Assembly (NCBI GenBank): GCA_020860645.1
Contig: JAJBTX010000123.1
Coordinates: forward strand, 1-35,270
DNA from: Lachnospiraceae bacterium
GTDB lineage: Bacteria > Bacillota > Clostridia > Lachnospirales > Lachnospiraceae
DNA length: 35,270 nt
Reading direction: 5' to 3'
A model generated the notes under the pieces. The model was not told the DNA's origin. It searched no databases and saw nothing but the letters and a program-made list of their open reading frames with translations. The position numbers and the translations under genes were made by a program. This document shows positions 23,550 to 30,565 of this stretch, one piece after another; within the stretch, counting starts at the first letter, position 1; each line of letters begins with the position of its first letter.

Positions 23550-24956
23550 TTATCTTTTCCAGATGCCGGCAACGAGTACGGTCATGTCGTCCGTCCCCTC
23601 CCCATAGGCGCGCACCTGCTCCAGCAGCCGTCGCGCAGTCTCCGCAGGCGTCCCCATCGGCAGCTTCATGATCAGATCGCGCAGCGTCCGCTCCTCCTCG
23701 CCCGCAGGCAGTGCGCTCAGCACTCCGTCCGTCACCAGAAAGAGAAGATTTCCGTCGTACATACGGATGCGATAAGGCTCCAGCGCGAGCTGCCCCGACG
23801 CGCCCGCGGGCAGACCAACGCTGCGGATACACTCCACGCTGTTCTCCTTTTTCAGGAAACTCGGCGCGGAACCGATTTTCAGGAACTCGCACACCCCCGA
23901 ATAAAGATCGATCGACGCCAGATCCACCGTCGAAAGCACGCGCGCGTCCGGCTGCAGTACGATGGAGGAATTGATCATGCGAACCGCAGTCTCCTTGGAG
24001 AATCCCGCCTCCAGAAACTGTTCGAGCAGATCAAGCACCGTCTCACTCTGCGAGCAGGCCCGGATGCCGGAACCCATACCGTCGGAGAGCCCCGCGTAGA
24101 ATTTTCCCTCCGGCAGCCAGAATACGGAAAAATTGTCCCCGGAGACGGGTTCTCCCTGCCGCACGGATTTCTGTACGCCATAGAGAACATTGTATGCCGT
24201 TCCTTCCACAAACAGCACGGTGATCCGTTCCTGACTGATGAAGGTGCGGCTGTCTCGCGCCGCCATCATCTCACAGTCCAGTATCTCCGACAGAACGGCG
24301 GACACCTTCCGGACAGGTACGCAGATCTTGCGGCGCGTCCGCATCGTCACATAGACCTGCTGCTTTCGCCCCTGCGGCCCATAGAAAAAGACCTTCTGCA
24401 CCTGTACGCCCATGAGCCGCAGGCGCTTTCCGATCTCCTGCTCCAGCTCCTCGTCCTCCCGCGTCCCGTAGATTCGCTCCATTGCTCCCGTCAGAATCCG
24501 GCTCATCTCATGAATCTGACCTGCGGCGGCCAGACGGTTTTCCTGCAGCCGGTTCTGCAGAAGCCGCTCCCCGCGGTCCAGCCCCTCCGCCGGCTGCGGC
24601 TCCAGTGCGAAGCTTCGCGAAAGCTGGTCAAAGCTCTCCTGGCATTCCTCGATCCACTGCCGGATCGGATGAATGGTCTCTCGCTCCTCCTTCCCGCTCC
24701 TGCGCGCGGCAAACCACTCCCGCATATATCCCAGCAGTACAATCGCGGAGAACAGCGCGCCTCCCCGCATCACGCTGAGCGCGCGCTCCCAGACAGGGCG
24801 CAGCAGCATATATTCTATGGCCAGCTCCATCGCCGCCAGGGAGAAGCCGGCCGCGCCTCCCAGAATCCACTTATCCCGCCCGTCGCCCCTTCTGCCAAAT
24901 AAAATCAGGAAACAGCCTCCCACCAGCAGCGCCAGCACATACTTACTCCATTCCAT
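23550..24956 (-). CDS. spoIIE: Short SpoIIE-family PP2C serine phosphatase
   Basis: A 468-residue protein with three predicted membrane segments (about 5-21, 31-51, 64-82), a cytoplasmic helical region, and a C-terminal PP2C/SpoIIE phosphatase (about 265-466) with metal-binding Asp residues in LSDGMGSGIRA, VTDGVLSAL and GTDDMTVL. In the forespore SpoIIE dephosphorylates SpoIIAA and so releases sigma-F. Canonical SpoIIE has about 800 residues and ten membrane helices; this one lacks most of that. It holds the normal spoIIE locus, between divIC and tilS, and its promoter looks Spo0A-driven, so I take it as the functional SpoIIE. The ATG at 24956 is preceded by GAGAGG. Confidence 0.85.
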   Translation of the reverse strand: MEWSKYVLALLVGGCFLILFGRRGDGRDKWILGGAAGFSLAAMELAIEYMLLRPVWERALSVMRGGALFSAIVLLGYMREWFAARRSGKEERETIHPIRQWIEECQESFDQLSRSFALEPQPAEGLDRGERLLQNRLQENRLAAAGQIHEMSRILTGAMERIYGTREDEELEQEIGKRLRLMGVQVQKVFFYGPQGRKQQVYVTMRTRRKICVPVRKVSAVLSEILDCEMMAARDSRTFISQERITVLFVEGTAYNVLYGVQKSVRQGEPVSGDNFSVFWLPEGKFYAGLSDGMGSGIRACSQSETVLDLLEQFLEAGFSKETAVRMINSSIVLQPDARVLSTVDLASIDLYSGVCEFLKIGSAPSFLKKENSVECIRSVGLPAGASGQLALEPYRIRMYDGNLLFLVTDGVLSALPAGEEERTLRDLIMKLPMGTPAETARRLLEQVRAYGEGTDDMTVLVAGIWKR

Positions 24957-25017
24957 GACCTCACACCTCTCGTCCTTTTTATTTCGCCGTCCATGCATGT
25001 CCCCATCAGCAAGACGG

Positions 25018-25084
25018 ATTATAAAAAGGGTGCAGGCGCAATCTTTGTCAATTGGAATCGGCTCGAGAAAAAAAGTTTTCGACA
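25018..25084 (-). promoter_or_regulatory. Spo0A-type promoter of spoIIE with a perfect 0A box
   Basis: On the minus strand TTGACA (25051-25046) and TATAAT (25023-25018) are consensus but 22 bp apart. Such overlong spacing (21-22 bp) is known for Spo0A-activated sigma-A promoters such as spoIIG and spoIIE. The Spo0A box TGTCGAA (25084-25078) lies 26 bp upstream of the -35. Confidence 0.65.
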
Positions 25085-25085
25085 T

Positions 25086-25111
25086 GAAAAAGGCTCCCTT
25101 TTACGGAAGCC
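25086..25111 (-). terminator. Terminator after divIC
   Basis: On the minus strand GGCTTCC (25111-25105) pairs with GGGAGCC (25098-25092) through a 6-base loop, followed by TTTTTC. It separates the HU-divIC unit from spoIIE. Confidence 0.75.
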
Positions 25112-25135
25112 CTTCTGTCCAACTTCTATATCCTC

Positions 25136-25456
25136 TTATTCTGCCTTGAAAATAATCTCATCCTCATAGACGAGCCCGAGCTTATCCTTCGCGACTTCCT
25201 CCACATACTTCTTCGTCTGCGTGTAGGCCTCGAACTCCTCCAGCTCCTCCGTCCTCGCTTCCTCCTCGGCGAGCGACTCCTCGAGGGCTTCTTCTCTGGC
25301 CTGATAGGCTTTATTTTTCTGCCGAAGCTGCATACAGCCTATGGTGCTCACACCCAGAACCAGCACGACAATCAGCAGAATCACCCAGGCGCCCAGATTT
25401 TTATTGCGCTCCCGGATGCGTCTGCTCTTTGCTTTCGCCTTTGTCCTCGCAGCCAC
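25136..25456 (-). CDS. divIC: Septum formation initiator, DivIC/FtsB family
   Basis: A 106-residue bitopic membrane protein of the divisome. A basic cytoplasmic N-terminus (about 20 residues) is followed by one transmembrane helix (about 22-42), an extracellular coiled coil rich in Glu (about 45-80), and a short C-terminal tail with VAKDKLGLVYEDEIIF, the family signature. It forms the DivIB-DivIC-FtsL type complex at the septum. The start is a GTG at 25456, with GGGGAGGG seven bases upstream. Its place after yabQ and before spoIIE is conserved. Confidence 0.92.
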   Translation of the reverse strand: MAARTKAKAKSRRIRERNKNLGAWVILLIVVLVLGVSTIGCMQLRQKNKAYQAREEALEESLAEEEARTEELEEFEAYTQTKKYVEEVAKDKLGLVYEDEIIFKAE

Positions 25457-25477
25457 GCGTGTGCCCTCCCCTTACGT

Positions 25478-25924
25478 TTACTTCGATAATAAGATAACTA
25501 TACACTCTTTAAGCTGATTTTTCAATTTCTTTTTGTGAAATCTCCCTGTCAGCTTCAGGAATTTTCTGAGTTTTCCGAAGAGAAAACGCAGCGGAGCGGA
25601 CAATACGCCAAAAACAGGCCGCAGAACTCCCGCGATGTGCTCCACCAGCCAGCCGCTCACCGTCTGATGGTAGAACAGCATTCCCGCGGCGACCGCAAAG
25701 AGCGCATAGCCGCGCACTGCACCGTCATTCTCCCGATAGAGCAGTTCGAAGACCAGAAGAGCCGTCGCGATCCAGTAAAACAGATCCTCAGCCGCCACCG
25801 CCCACACGCCGTGGGAGATCACGCGCCGGAAAACGCGTATCACATCGTAGAGTGCCAGAATCAGAACGCCGCGGAGCAGCGCCAGCGCGAAGAAGCGCAG
25901 CTCCTCAAGAATCGCGCCGCTCAT
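25478..25924 (-). CDS. yabQ: Spore cortex biosynthesis protein YabQ
   Basis: A 148-residue membrane protein with about four hydrophobic segments. The region LYDVIRVFRRV followed by AAEDLFYWI matches the YabQ family, needed for cortex formation in B. subtilis spores. The basic C-terminus (after FHKKKLKN) is likely cytoplasmic. The ATG at 25924 is one base past the yabP stop. It supports the view that the organism forms endospores. Confidence 0.88.
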   Translation of the reverse strand: MSGAILEELRFFALALLRGVLILALYDVIRVFRRVISHGVWAVAAEDLFYWIATALLVFELLYRENDGAVRGYALFAVAAGMLFYHQTVSGWLVEHIAGVLRPVFGVLSAPLRFLFGKLRKFLKLTGRFHKKKLKNQLKECIVILLSK

Positions 25925-25925
25925 A

Positions 25926-26231
25926 TCAGCGGAACAGGCGGTTCAGAAGCGTCTCTCCGCCCTTCTTAAAATCGGAAACCTCGGAATACTGGATACTGTC
26001 GATTCTGCCCTCCAGGTCAATCTCACCCTTCTCCAGAGACAGACGGTTCACATGCAGATCGGCCCCCGTGATCTTCAGCATCCCCATGTCGGTCTCGAGC
26101 AGAACCTCCGATATATCAAAAGAAATGACGTCGGACACTCCTGTGATACTGCCCGTCCGCCGATTCATCAGGGACAGTTTATGCGCGCCCTTAATCTGAG
26201 GGCGTTCCTGCGCGCCTTCCATTTTCATCAT
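25926..26231 (-). CDS. yabP: Sporulation protein YabP
   Basis: A 101-residue YabP/YqfC-family protein. The segment HKLSLMNRRTGSITGVSDV and the later GADLHVNRLSLEKGEIDLEG are typical. In B. subtilis YabP is a sigma-E-dependent sporulation protein needed for normal cortex, acting in the mother cell with YabQ. The ATG at 26231 has GGGGAGG six bases upstream, but that site lies in a hairpin with the features of a terminator, so expression may be controlled separately from rqcP and HU. Confidence 0.92.
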   Translation of the reverse strand: MMKMEGAQERPQIKGAHKLSLMNRRTGSITGVSDVISFDISEVLLETDMGMLKITGADLHVNRLSLEKGEIDLEGRIDSIQYSEVSDFKKGGETLLNRLFR

Positions 26232-26273
26232 AAAAAACCTCCCCGCATATTCTCTTAAAATATATGGGGAGGT
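26232..26273 (-). terminator. Terminator-like hairpin that contains the yabP ribosome site
   Basis: On the minus strand ACCTCCCC (26273-26266) pairs with GGGGAGGT (26244-26237), with an inner ATAT/ATAT, followed by TTTTTT (26237-26232) and then the yabP ATG. The descending arm is the Shine-Dalgarno, so the stem would both end transcripts from the HU promoter and hide the ribosome site on those that read through. Confidence 0.7.
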
Positions 26274-26288
26274 CCTTCTTCTTATTCC

Positions 26289-26528
26289 TTATAAAAATCG
26301 GTAAAGCTCCTTCGCTTCCTCTTTCCTGACGGTCTCCTGTACATCCAGTACCTCCGCCTTCACGGTTCGCGTACCGAAGTGGATCTCGATCACATCTCCT
26401 TCCTTCACATTCAGAGATGCCTTCGCCACTTTTCCGTTCACCAGCACGCGCCCGGCGTCGCAGGCTTCATTGGCAACCGTCCGCCTCTTGATCAGACGGG
26501 AGACCTTCAGAAACTTGTCCAGCCTCAT
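26289..26528 (-). CDS. rqcP: S4-domain RNA-binding protein RqcP (YabO)
   Basis: A 79-residue single S4-domain protein: MRLDKFLKVSRLIKRRT, then VLVNGKVAKASLNVKEGD. RqcP works with RqcH on the 50S subunit during alanine tailing in ribosome quality control. The ATG at 26528 has GGAAG upstream. It lies 16 bases after HU, in the standard HU-rqcP-yabP order. Confidence 0.93.
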   Translation of the reverse strand: MRLDKFLKVSRLIKRRTVANEACDAGRVLVNGKVAKASLNVKEGDVIEIHFGTRTVKAEVLDVQETVRKEEAKELYRFL

Positions 26529-26544
26529 AAACGCTTCCTTTTCC

Positions 26545-26817
26545 CTAGTTCAGAGCGTCCTTTAAGGCCTTTCCGGCTTTGAACTTCGGAGCCTTGGAAG
26601 CCGCGATCGGCATCGGCTCGCCCGTATGCGGATTTCTTCCCTCTCTCGCAGCCCGCTCGGCCACCTCAAAGGTACCAAATCCAACGACCTGGACCTTGCC
26701 GCCCTGCTTGAGCTCCTCCGTGATCACATCGATCACTGCCTTTACCGCCTTCTCAGCGTCCTTCTTGGATAACTCAGCGCTCTGCGCAACTGCTGCAATC
26801 AGTTCTGCCTTGTTCAT
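26545..26817 (-). CDS. hup: HU family DNA-binding protein
   Basis: A 90-residue histone-like protein that bends and compacts DNA. The N-terminal helices start [19 protein letters not shown]; the beta arm contains [12 protein letters not shown], with the Pro that intercalates in DNA, and the signature [18 protein letters not shown] is present. The ATG at 26817 has GAGGAGG upstream, and a consensus promoter lies 50-80 bases before it. Confidence 0.97.
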   Translation of the reverse strand: MNKAELIAAVAQSAELSKKDAEKAVKAVIDVITEELKQGGKVQVVGFGTFEVAERAAREGRNPHTGEPMPIAASKAPKFKAGKALKDALN

Positions 26818-26867
26818 GTTTTATTTCCTCCTCAGCTTTTTCAATGATTTAAATACTGCATATCCCT

Positions 26868-26896
26868 GTTATACTCGTTTTGCTGTTGTTTGTCAA
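26868..26896 (-). promoter_or_regulatory. Sigma-A promoter of the HU-rqcP unit
   Basis: Minus strand TTGACA (26896-26891), 17 bp, TATAAC (26873-26868). Confidence 0.75.
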
Positions 26897-27154
26897 GCTG
26901 TAAGTCCCCATTTTCAGGCCTTTTTGGGGCTTTCATGCGAAAATTCTGCCGCTCCCCGGAACGGCTGTACGGTTCTTTCGCTGACCTGCTCTTCTCAATC
27001 CAGTAAAATTTGAAGCGAAATGCGCTCTGGAACGCCGGTGTGTTCGCCCTCCGGACCTGCTACCTTCTCGCCATGGGCTAAAATATGATCATCGCAGCGG
27101 GCTGCAGACATATGCTGGCAGCCAGGCCGGATATGGAGATTATCGAGGTTCAGA
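26897..27154. other. Gap between the HU promoter and the COG2426 gene
   Basis: No convincing gene. A weak CCCCA/TGGGG hairpin lies near 26906-26930. Two short open frames overlap here: a 38-codon plus-strand frame from ATG 27085 to 27201, and a minus-strand frame that continues past the end of the COG2426 gene and includes ATG 27114. Neither has a Shine-Dalgarno. No clear terminator for the leftward rpmE-COG2426 unit is seen. Confidence 0.4.
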
Positions 27155-27655
27155 TCAGCGAAGAATCGCCCCAAGCACCCCGTAGGAGACCACCGACATG
27201 ATCACCGCCGCAAGCGCTACGCCGATCAGCGCCGCCGGGAAGGCCTTGCGAAACTTCATGCCGAGCAGCGCTGCGATCAGGCAGCCCGTCCAGGCGCCGG
27301 TCCCCGGCAGCGGAATGCCGACAAAGAGCGCCAGACCCCAGAACTGGTATTTCTCGATCTGGTCCTTCTTGCTCATCGCGCGGTTTTCCAGCTTCTCCAC
27401 AAAGGGCCGGAACAGCTTCGTCCTCTTCAGCCGGTCGAAGATCGGCGTGATGAGCAGCAGGATGAAGGGGATCGGCAGGATGTTTCCGATCACACAGATA
27501 ATAAGCGCGCGCACATACTCCACATTCAGCACGGAGGCCGCCAGAAGACCGCCGCGCAGCTCCAGAATCGGAAGCAGGGAAATGATAAATATGATCAGCT
27601 CCTTCGAAGCCTTGCCGCTCAGCAGGTTGATCACCCAGGTCATCAGTGTTTCCAT
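27155..27655 (-). CDS. Small multidrug export family membrane protein (COG2426)
   Basis: A 166-residue membrane protein of the PF06695/COG2426 family. About four hydrophobic segments are visible, with the family motifs LPILELRGGLLAA near the N-terminus and FVGIPLPGTGAWTG in the C-terminal half; the two Gly/Pro-rich re-entrant motifs recall the DedA-like fold. Despite the family name, transport of drugs is not established. The ATG at 27655 is three bases past the hisC stop. Confidence 0.85.
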   Translation of the reverse strand: METLMTWVINLLSGKASKELIIFIISLLPILELRGGLLAASVLNVEYVRALIICVIGNILPIPFILLLITPIFDRLKRTKLFRPFVEKLENRAMSKKDQIEKYQFWGLALFVGIPLPGTGAWTGCLIAALLGMKFRKAFPAALIGVALAAVIMSVVSYGVLGAILR

Positions 27656-27658
27656 CTG

Positions 27659-28723
27659 TTATTTCAATCCTTTCGTATAATCTCGCAGGAAACGGTAGAG
27701 CACCTCCATCTGATCGTCCGTTCCGATCGTCACGCGCAGATAACTGTCAATCCGCGGCTGCGCAAAATAACGCACATAGATGTCCGCCGCGCGCAGCGCC
27801 TCGAAGAGCTTCTTTGCGTCAAGCTCCGGATGCGTGATGAAGAGGAAATTCGCCTGGGAATCCGGAAAACAAAAGCCCATCTCCCTCAGCACCCTCTTCG
27901 CGTTCTCACGCGTCTGTATAATTTTCCTCGTCGTCTCCTCAAAATACGTCCGATCCTCCAGCGCCGCCACACCGCAGGCCAGCGCGGCCCGGTTCATCGT
28001 GTAGGAGTTGAAGGAGTATTTCACATCGTTCAGATAGCGGATCAGCGCCGGATTTCCCACCGCAAAGCCGATGCGCATCCCCGCCATCGAGCGTGACTTG
28101 GAGAAGGTCTGCACGACCAGCAGATTGTCGTATTTCTCCACCAGTCTCAGCGCCGAGTGCGCGCCGAAATCCACATAGGCCTCGTCCACGATCACGACCA
28201 CGTCCGGATTGCGGCGGATGATCTCCTCCACATCCTCCGCGGCCAGCTCCATGCCGGTCGGCGCATTCGGATTCGGGAAGACAATGCCGCCGTTTTCACG
28301 AAAATAGTCCTCCTTCCGGATACCGAAATCCGCATCCAGCGGCACGCGCTCATAAGGGATGCGAAACTCCTCCGCCCAGACCGGATAGAAGGAGTAGGTG
28401 ATATCCGGGAACAAGATCGGCCTGCCAGAATTAAAAAAGGTCATGAAAGCCATCGCCAGCACATCGTCGGAACCGACGCCGACAAATATCTGCTCCGGCG
28501 AAACGCCATACTCCCGTGCCAGCGCGCCCGTCAGTGCCGAAGCCGTCGGGTCAGGGTAACGCAGCAGCTCATCCCTTTTCAGCGCCCGCAGCGCCCCGGT
28601 CACGCCCGGCGCGGGCGGATAGGGATTCTCATTGGTATTCAGCTTGATCATGCCCGGCCGGTTCGGCTGTTCGCCCGGCGTGTAGGGCGTTACCCGCCGG
28701 ATATTTTCTTCCCATTTACTCAT
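27659..28723 (-). CDS. hisC: Histidinol-phosphate aminotransferase-like PLP enzyme
   Basis: A 354-residue class I/II aminotransferase of the HisC group. It begins with the family signature VTPYTPGEQ and IKLNTNENPYPP; the PLP Asp/Tyr region reads VVIVDEAYVDF, the Schiff-base Lys is in TFSKSRSMAGMRIG, and the C-terminal Arg is in YLRVTIG. It interconverts histidinol phosphate and imidazole-acetol phosphate, and many homologues also serve tyrosine and phenylalanine. No other his gene is nearby, so the true substrate is open. I chose the ATG at 28723, with GGAGAG upstream; it overlaps the DUF2156 stop by eight bases (ATGAGTAA). Confidence 0.88.
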   Translation of the reverse strand: MSKWEENIRRVTPYTPGEQPNRPGMIKLNTNENPYPPAPGVTGALRALKRDELLRYPDPTASALTGALAREYGVSPEQIFVGVGSDDVLAMAFMTFFNSGRPILFPDITYSFYPVWAEEFRIPYERVPLDADFGIRKEDYFRENGGIVFPNPNAPTGMELAAEDVEEIIRRNPDVVVIVDEAYVDFGAHSALRLVEKYDNLLVVQTFSKSRSMAGMRIGFAVGNPALIRYLNDVKYSFNSYTMNRAALACGVAALEDRTYFEETTRKIIQTRENAKRVLREMGFCFPDSQANFLFITHPELDAKKLFEALRAADIYVRYFAQPRIDSYLRVTIGTDDQMEVLYRFLRDYTKGLK

Positions 28724-29630
28724 GATACTCTCCATTCAGGCGCGCGTAACCCTTCTCGACCAGAAAGGCCGGATGATAGGATTCCTTCGCTCTCCGCAGT
28801 CCTTCGTCGCCCGTATCGTCCTCGCGGTTCACATAGCGGTAAGCGGAAACCTCATGCTCCAGGAACTGCTGGTTAATCATCGGATAGGCGCCGCGCACGT
28901 CCGCGTAGGCCTTCTCGATATGCACGACAAAAGCGTCGCTGCTGCCGATCGGCTCGCCGAGCGTAAAGGCTACAATACGACCCTCCGCCCGCAGCAGGCC
29001 GCCTTTCAGTCCCAGCTCCTTATAGAGGCGCAGCGAATTCATCGACACGCACATCTCCTGGTTCTTCTCCGGATCCGCCTCGCAGCCGTTCTCTATGCGC
29101 CAGCGCAGCGCCATCTGGAAGCACTCCTCCACATTGTCGTCCGTAATCGGCTCATAGCTCCAGTCCGGATACTGTGCCTTGAACTGATTGATATGATTTT
29201 TCTTGCCGTGGTATTTCTTTCCGGAGAGCCGGATCAGCTTCTCCGTCTCGTACACATAATCCGCGTAATCCCGCATCCATTCCACTTCGAACTGTCCCGG
29301 AAAATACTGCTCCAGCACCCCGGCGTCCTCGCGGCTGAGCGAATGCATGCGAAACGGGGAGCCGGCAGCCTTCGCCTCTGCCATCAGCCGCTCCAGCACC
29401 GCCCGATGGTCTCCTTCACCGATCGGGAAGGTATAGGAATAAGAACCCTCATAGCCGCTGCGGAATACAAGCAGACCGTCGATCACGGCCCACATCGCTC
29501 CAAAAAAGCGGGACCAGAGATAAAAATTCGCGAAGGTCCACTCGCAGCTGTAGCGCTTCAGACCGTTGAAATAGCCCTGGATCAGCTCCCGGTCTTCGAG
29601 CTGGGGCCTCTTAAAGGAAATCTCGTCCAT
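28716..29630 (-). CDS. DUF2156 (GNAT-like, phosphatidylglycerol lysyltransferase C-terminal type) protein
   Basis: A 304-residue soluble protein of the DUF2156 family, which has two GNAT-like folds and is related to the aminoacyl-transferase domain of MprF and to FemX-type enzymes. Family features include the WTFANFYLWS region near the start, KKNHINQFKAQYP, and GLLRAEGRIVAFTLGEPIG. No membrane domain is present, so it is not a full MprF. The substrate is unknown; transfer of an acyl or aminoacyl group is likely. It overlaps the stop of the nucleotidyltransferase gene by one base (TGATG) and hisC at its end, so all three should be translated together. Confidence 0.82.
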   Translation of the reverse strand: MDEISFKRPQLEDRELIQGYFNGLKRYSCEWTFANFYLWSRFFGAMWAVIDGLLVFRSGYEGSYSYTFPIGEGDHRAVLERLMAEAKAAGSPFRMHSLSREDAGVLEQYFPGQFEVEWMRDYADYVYETEKLIRLSGKKYHGKKNHINQFKAQYPDWSYEPITDDNVEECFQMALRWRIENGCEADPEKNQEMCVSMNSLRLYKELGLKGGLLRAEGRIVAFTLGEPIGSSDAFVVHIEKAYADVRGAYPMINQQFLEHEVSAYRYVNREDDTGDEGLRRAKESYHPAFLVEKGYARLNGEYHE

Positions 29631-30547
29631 CAGTCAAACAGCCTCTCTTTGTAGACTCCCGCATCGATCAGCTCGCGGAAGGAACGGACGACCAGAGGCT
29701 TGTCCTCCTTGTAGGTGACACCGAACCACTTGTCGTTCGACGGGAGCACCGCCACATCCGCCTTTCCTTCCTGAATCAGCTGGTCTACCACCGTGGGAAT
29801 CAGATATTCGCCCTTCATCGGGTCGGAAAGATTTGCAAGATAGTCCGCGAAACCGCTCTCCAGCACGTCAAAAATCTCCGGCGTGAAGCCCCACATGTTC
29901 ATCGACACCAGGCGGTCGCCCGCAAGCGGCGTCTGTGTGCCGTCCGCGTTCTGCACCGCCGCGCCTCCTTCGGTCTTCACGATATTTTTCGTCTCGGCGA
30001 CGCCGATGAGCCTTCCGGCCTCGTCCTGACTGCAGACACCCCGGGTCACGCCGCCGTTGTCGCTTAAGGTATTGCCAAGCTTAAAACCGGCCATACAGAA
30101 ATCCAGCCTGCCCGTCGCCGGACGCTCCTGCGCCAGGTAGTCGTGGATCTTCACAAAGGCCTCTTTTCCGTAATAATCGTCCGCGTTGATGACTGCGAAG
30201 GGCTCTTTTACCGCATCTTTGCAGCAGAGAATCGCCTGACCGGTGCCCCAGGGCTTCGTCCGCCCCTCCGGGTTCGTAAAGCCCGCAGGAAGGTCGTCGA
30301 CCTCCTGGAACACGTAGGCCGTCTCGACCAGCTTCTGCATGCGCACGCCGATAATCTCCTGAAAATCCTTCTCGATCTCCTTACGGATGATGAAGACCAC
30401 GCGGTCAAATCCCGCCTCCAGCGCATCGTAGATCGAATAATCCATGATAATCTCACCGGACGGTCCTACCGGCTCCAGCTGCTTGACGCCGCCCCCAAAA
30501 CGGCTCCCGATCCCCGCGGCCATCACGACCAGTGTTGTCTTTTTCAT
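29630..30547 (-). CDS. Sugar-phosphate nucleotidyltransferase family protein
   Basis: A 305-residue protein of the NTP_transferase fold. The N-terminal nucleotide-binding loop is VVMAAGIGSRFGGGVKQLEP, and the metal-binding Asp pair is in AVINADDYYG; GTGQAILCCKDA matches the base-binding strand. Such enzymes join a sugar-1-phosphate to UDP, CDP or dTDP. Placed between glmM and DUF2156 it may act in cell-envelope sugar activation, but the sugar and nucleotide are not clear. The ATG at 30547 has AAAGGAGGG upstream. Confidence 0.83.
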   Translation of the reverse strand: MKKTTLVVMAAGIGSRFGGGVKQLEPVGPSGEIIMDYSIYDALEAGFDRVVFIIRKEIEKDFQEIIGVRMQKLVETAYVFQEVDDLPAGFTNPEGRTKPWGTGQAILCCKDAVKEPFAVINADDYYGKEAFVKIHDYLAQERPATGRLDFCMAGFKLGNTLSDNGGVTRGVCSQDEAGRLIGVAETKNIVKTEGGAAVQNADGTQTPLAGDRLVSMNMWGFTPEIFDVLESGFADYLANLSDPMKGEYLIPTVVDQLIQEGKADVAVLPSNDKWFGVTYKEDKPLVVRSFRELIDAGVYKERLFD

Positions 30548-30565
30548 AGCACCCTCCTTTGCATT

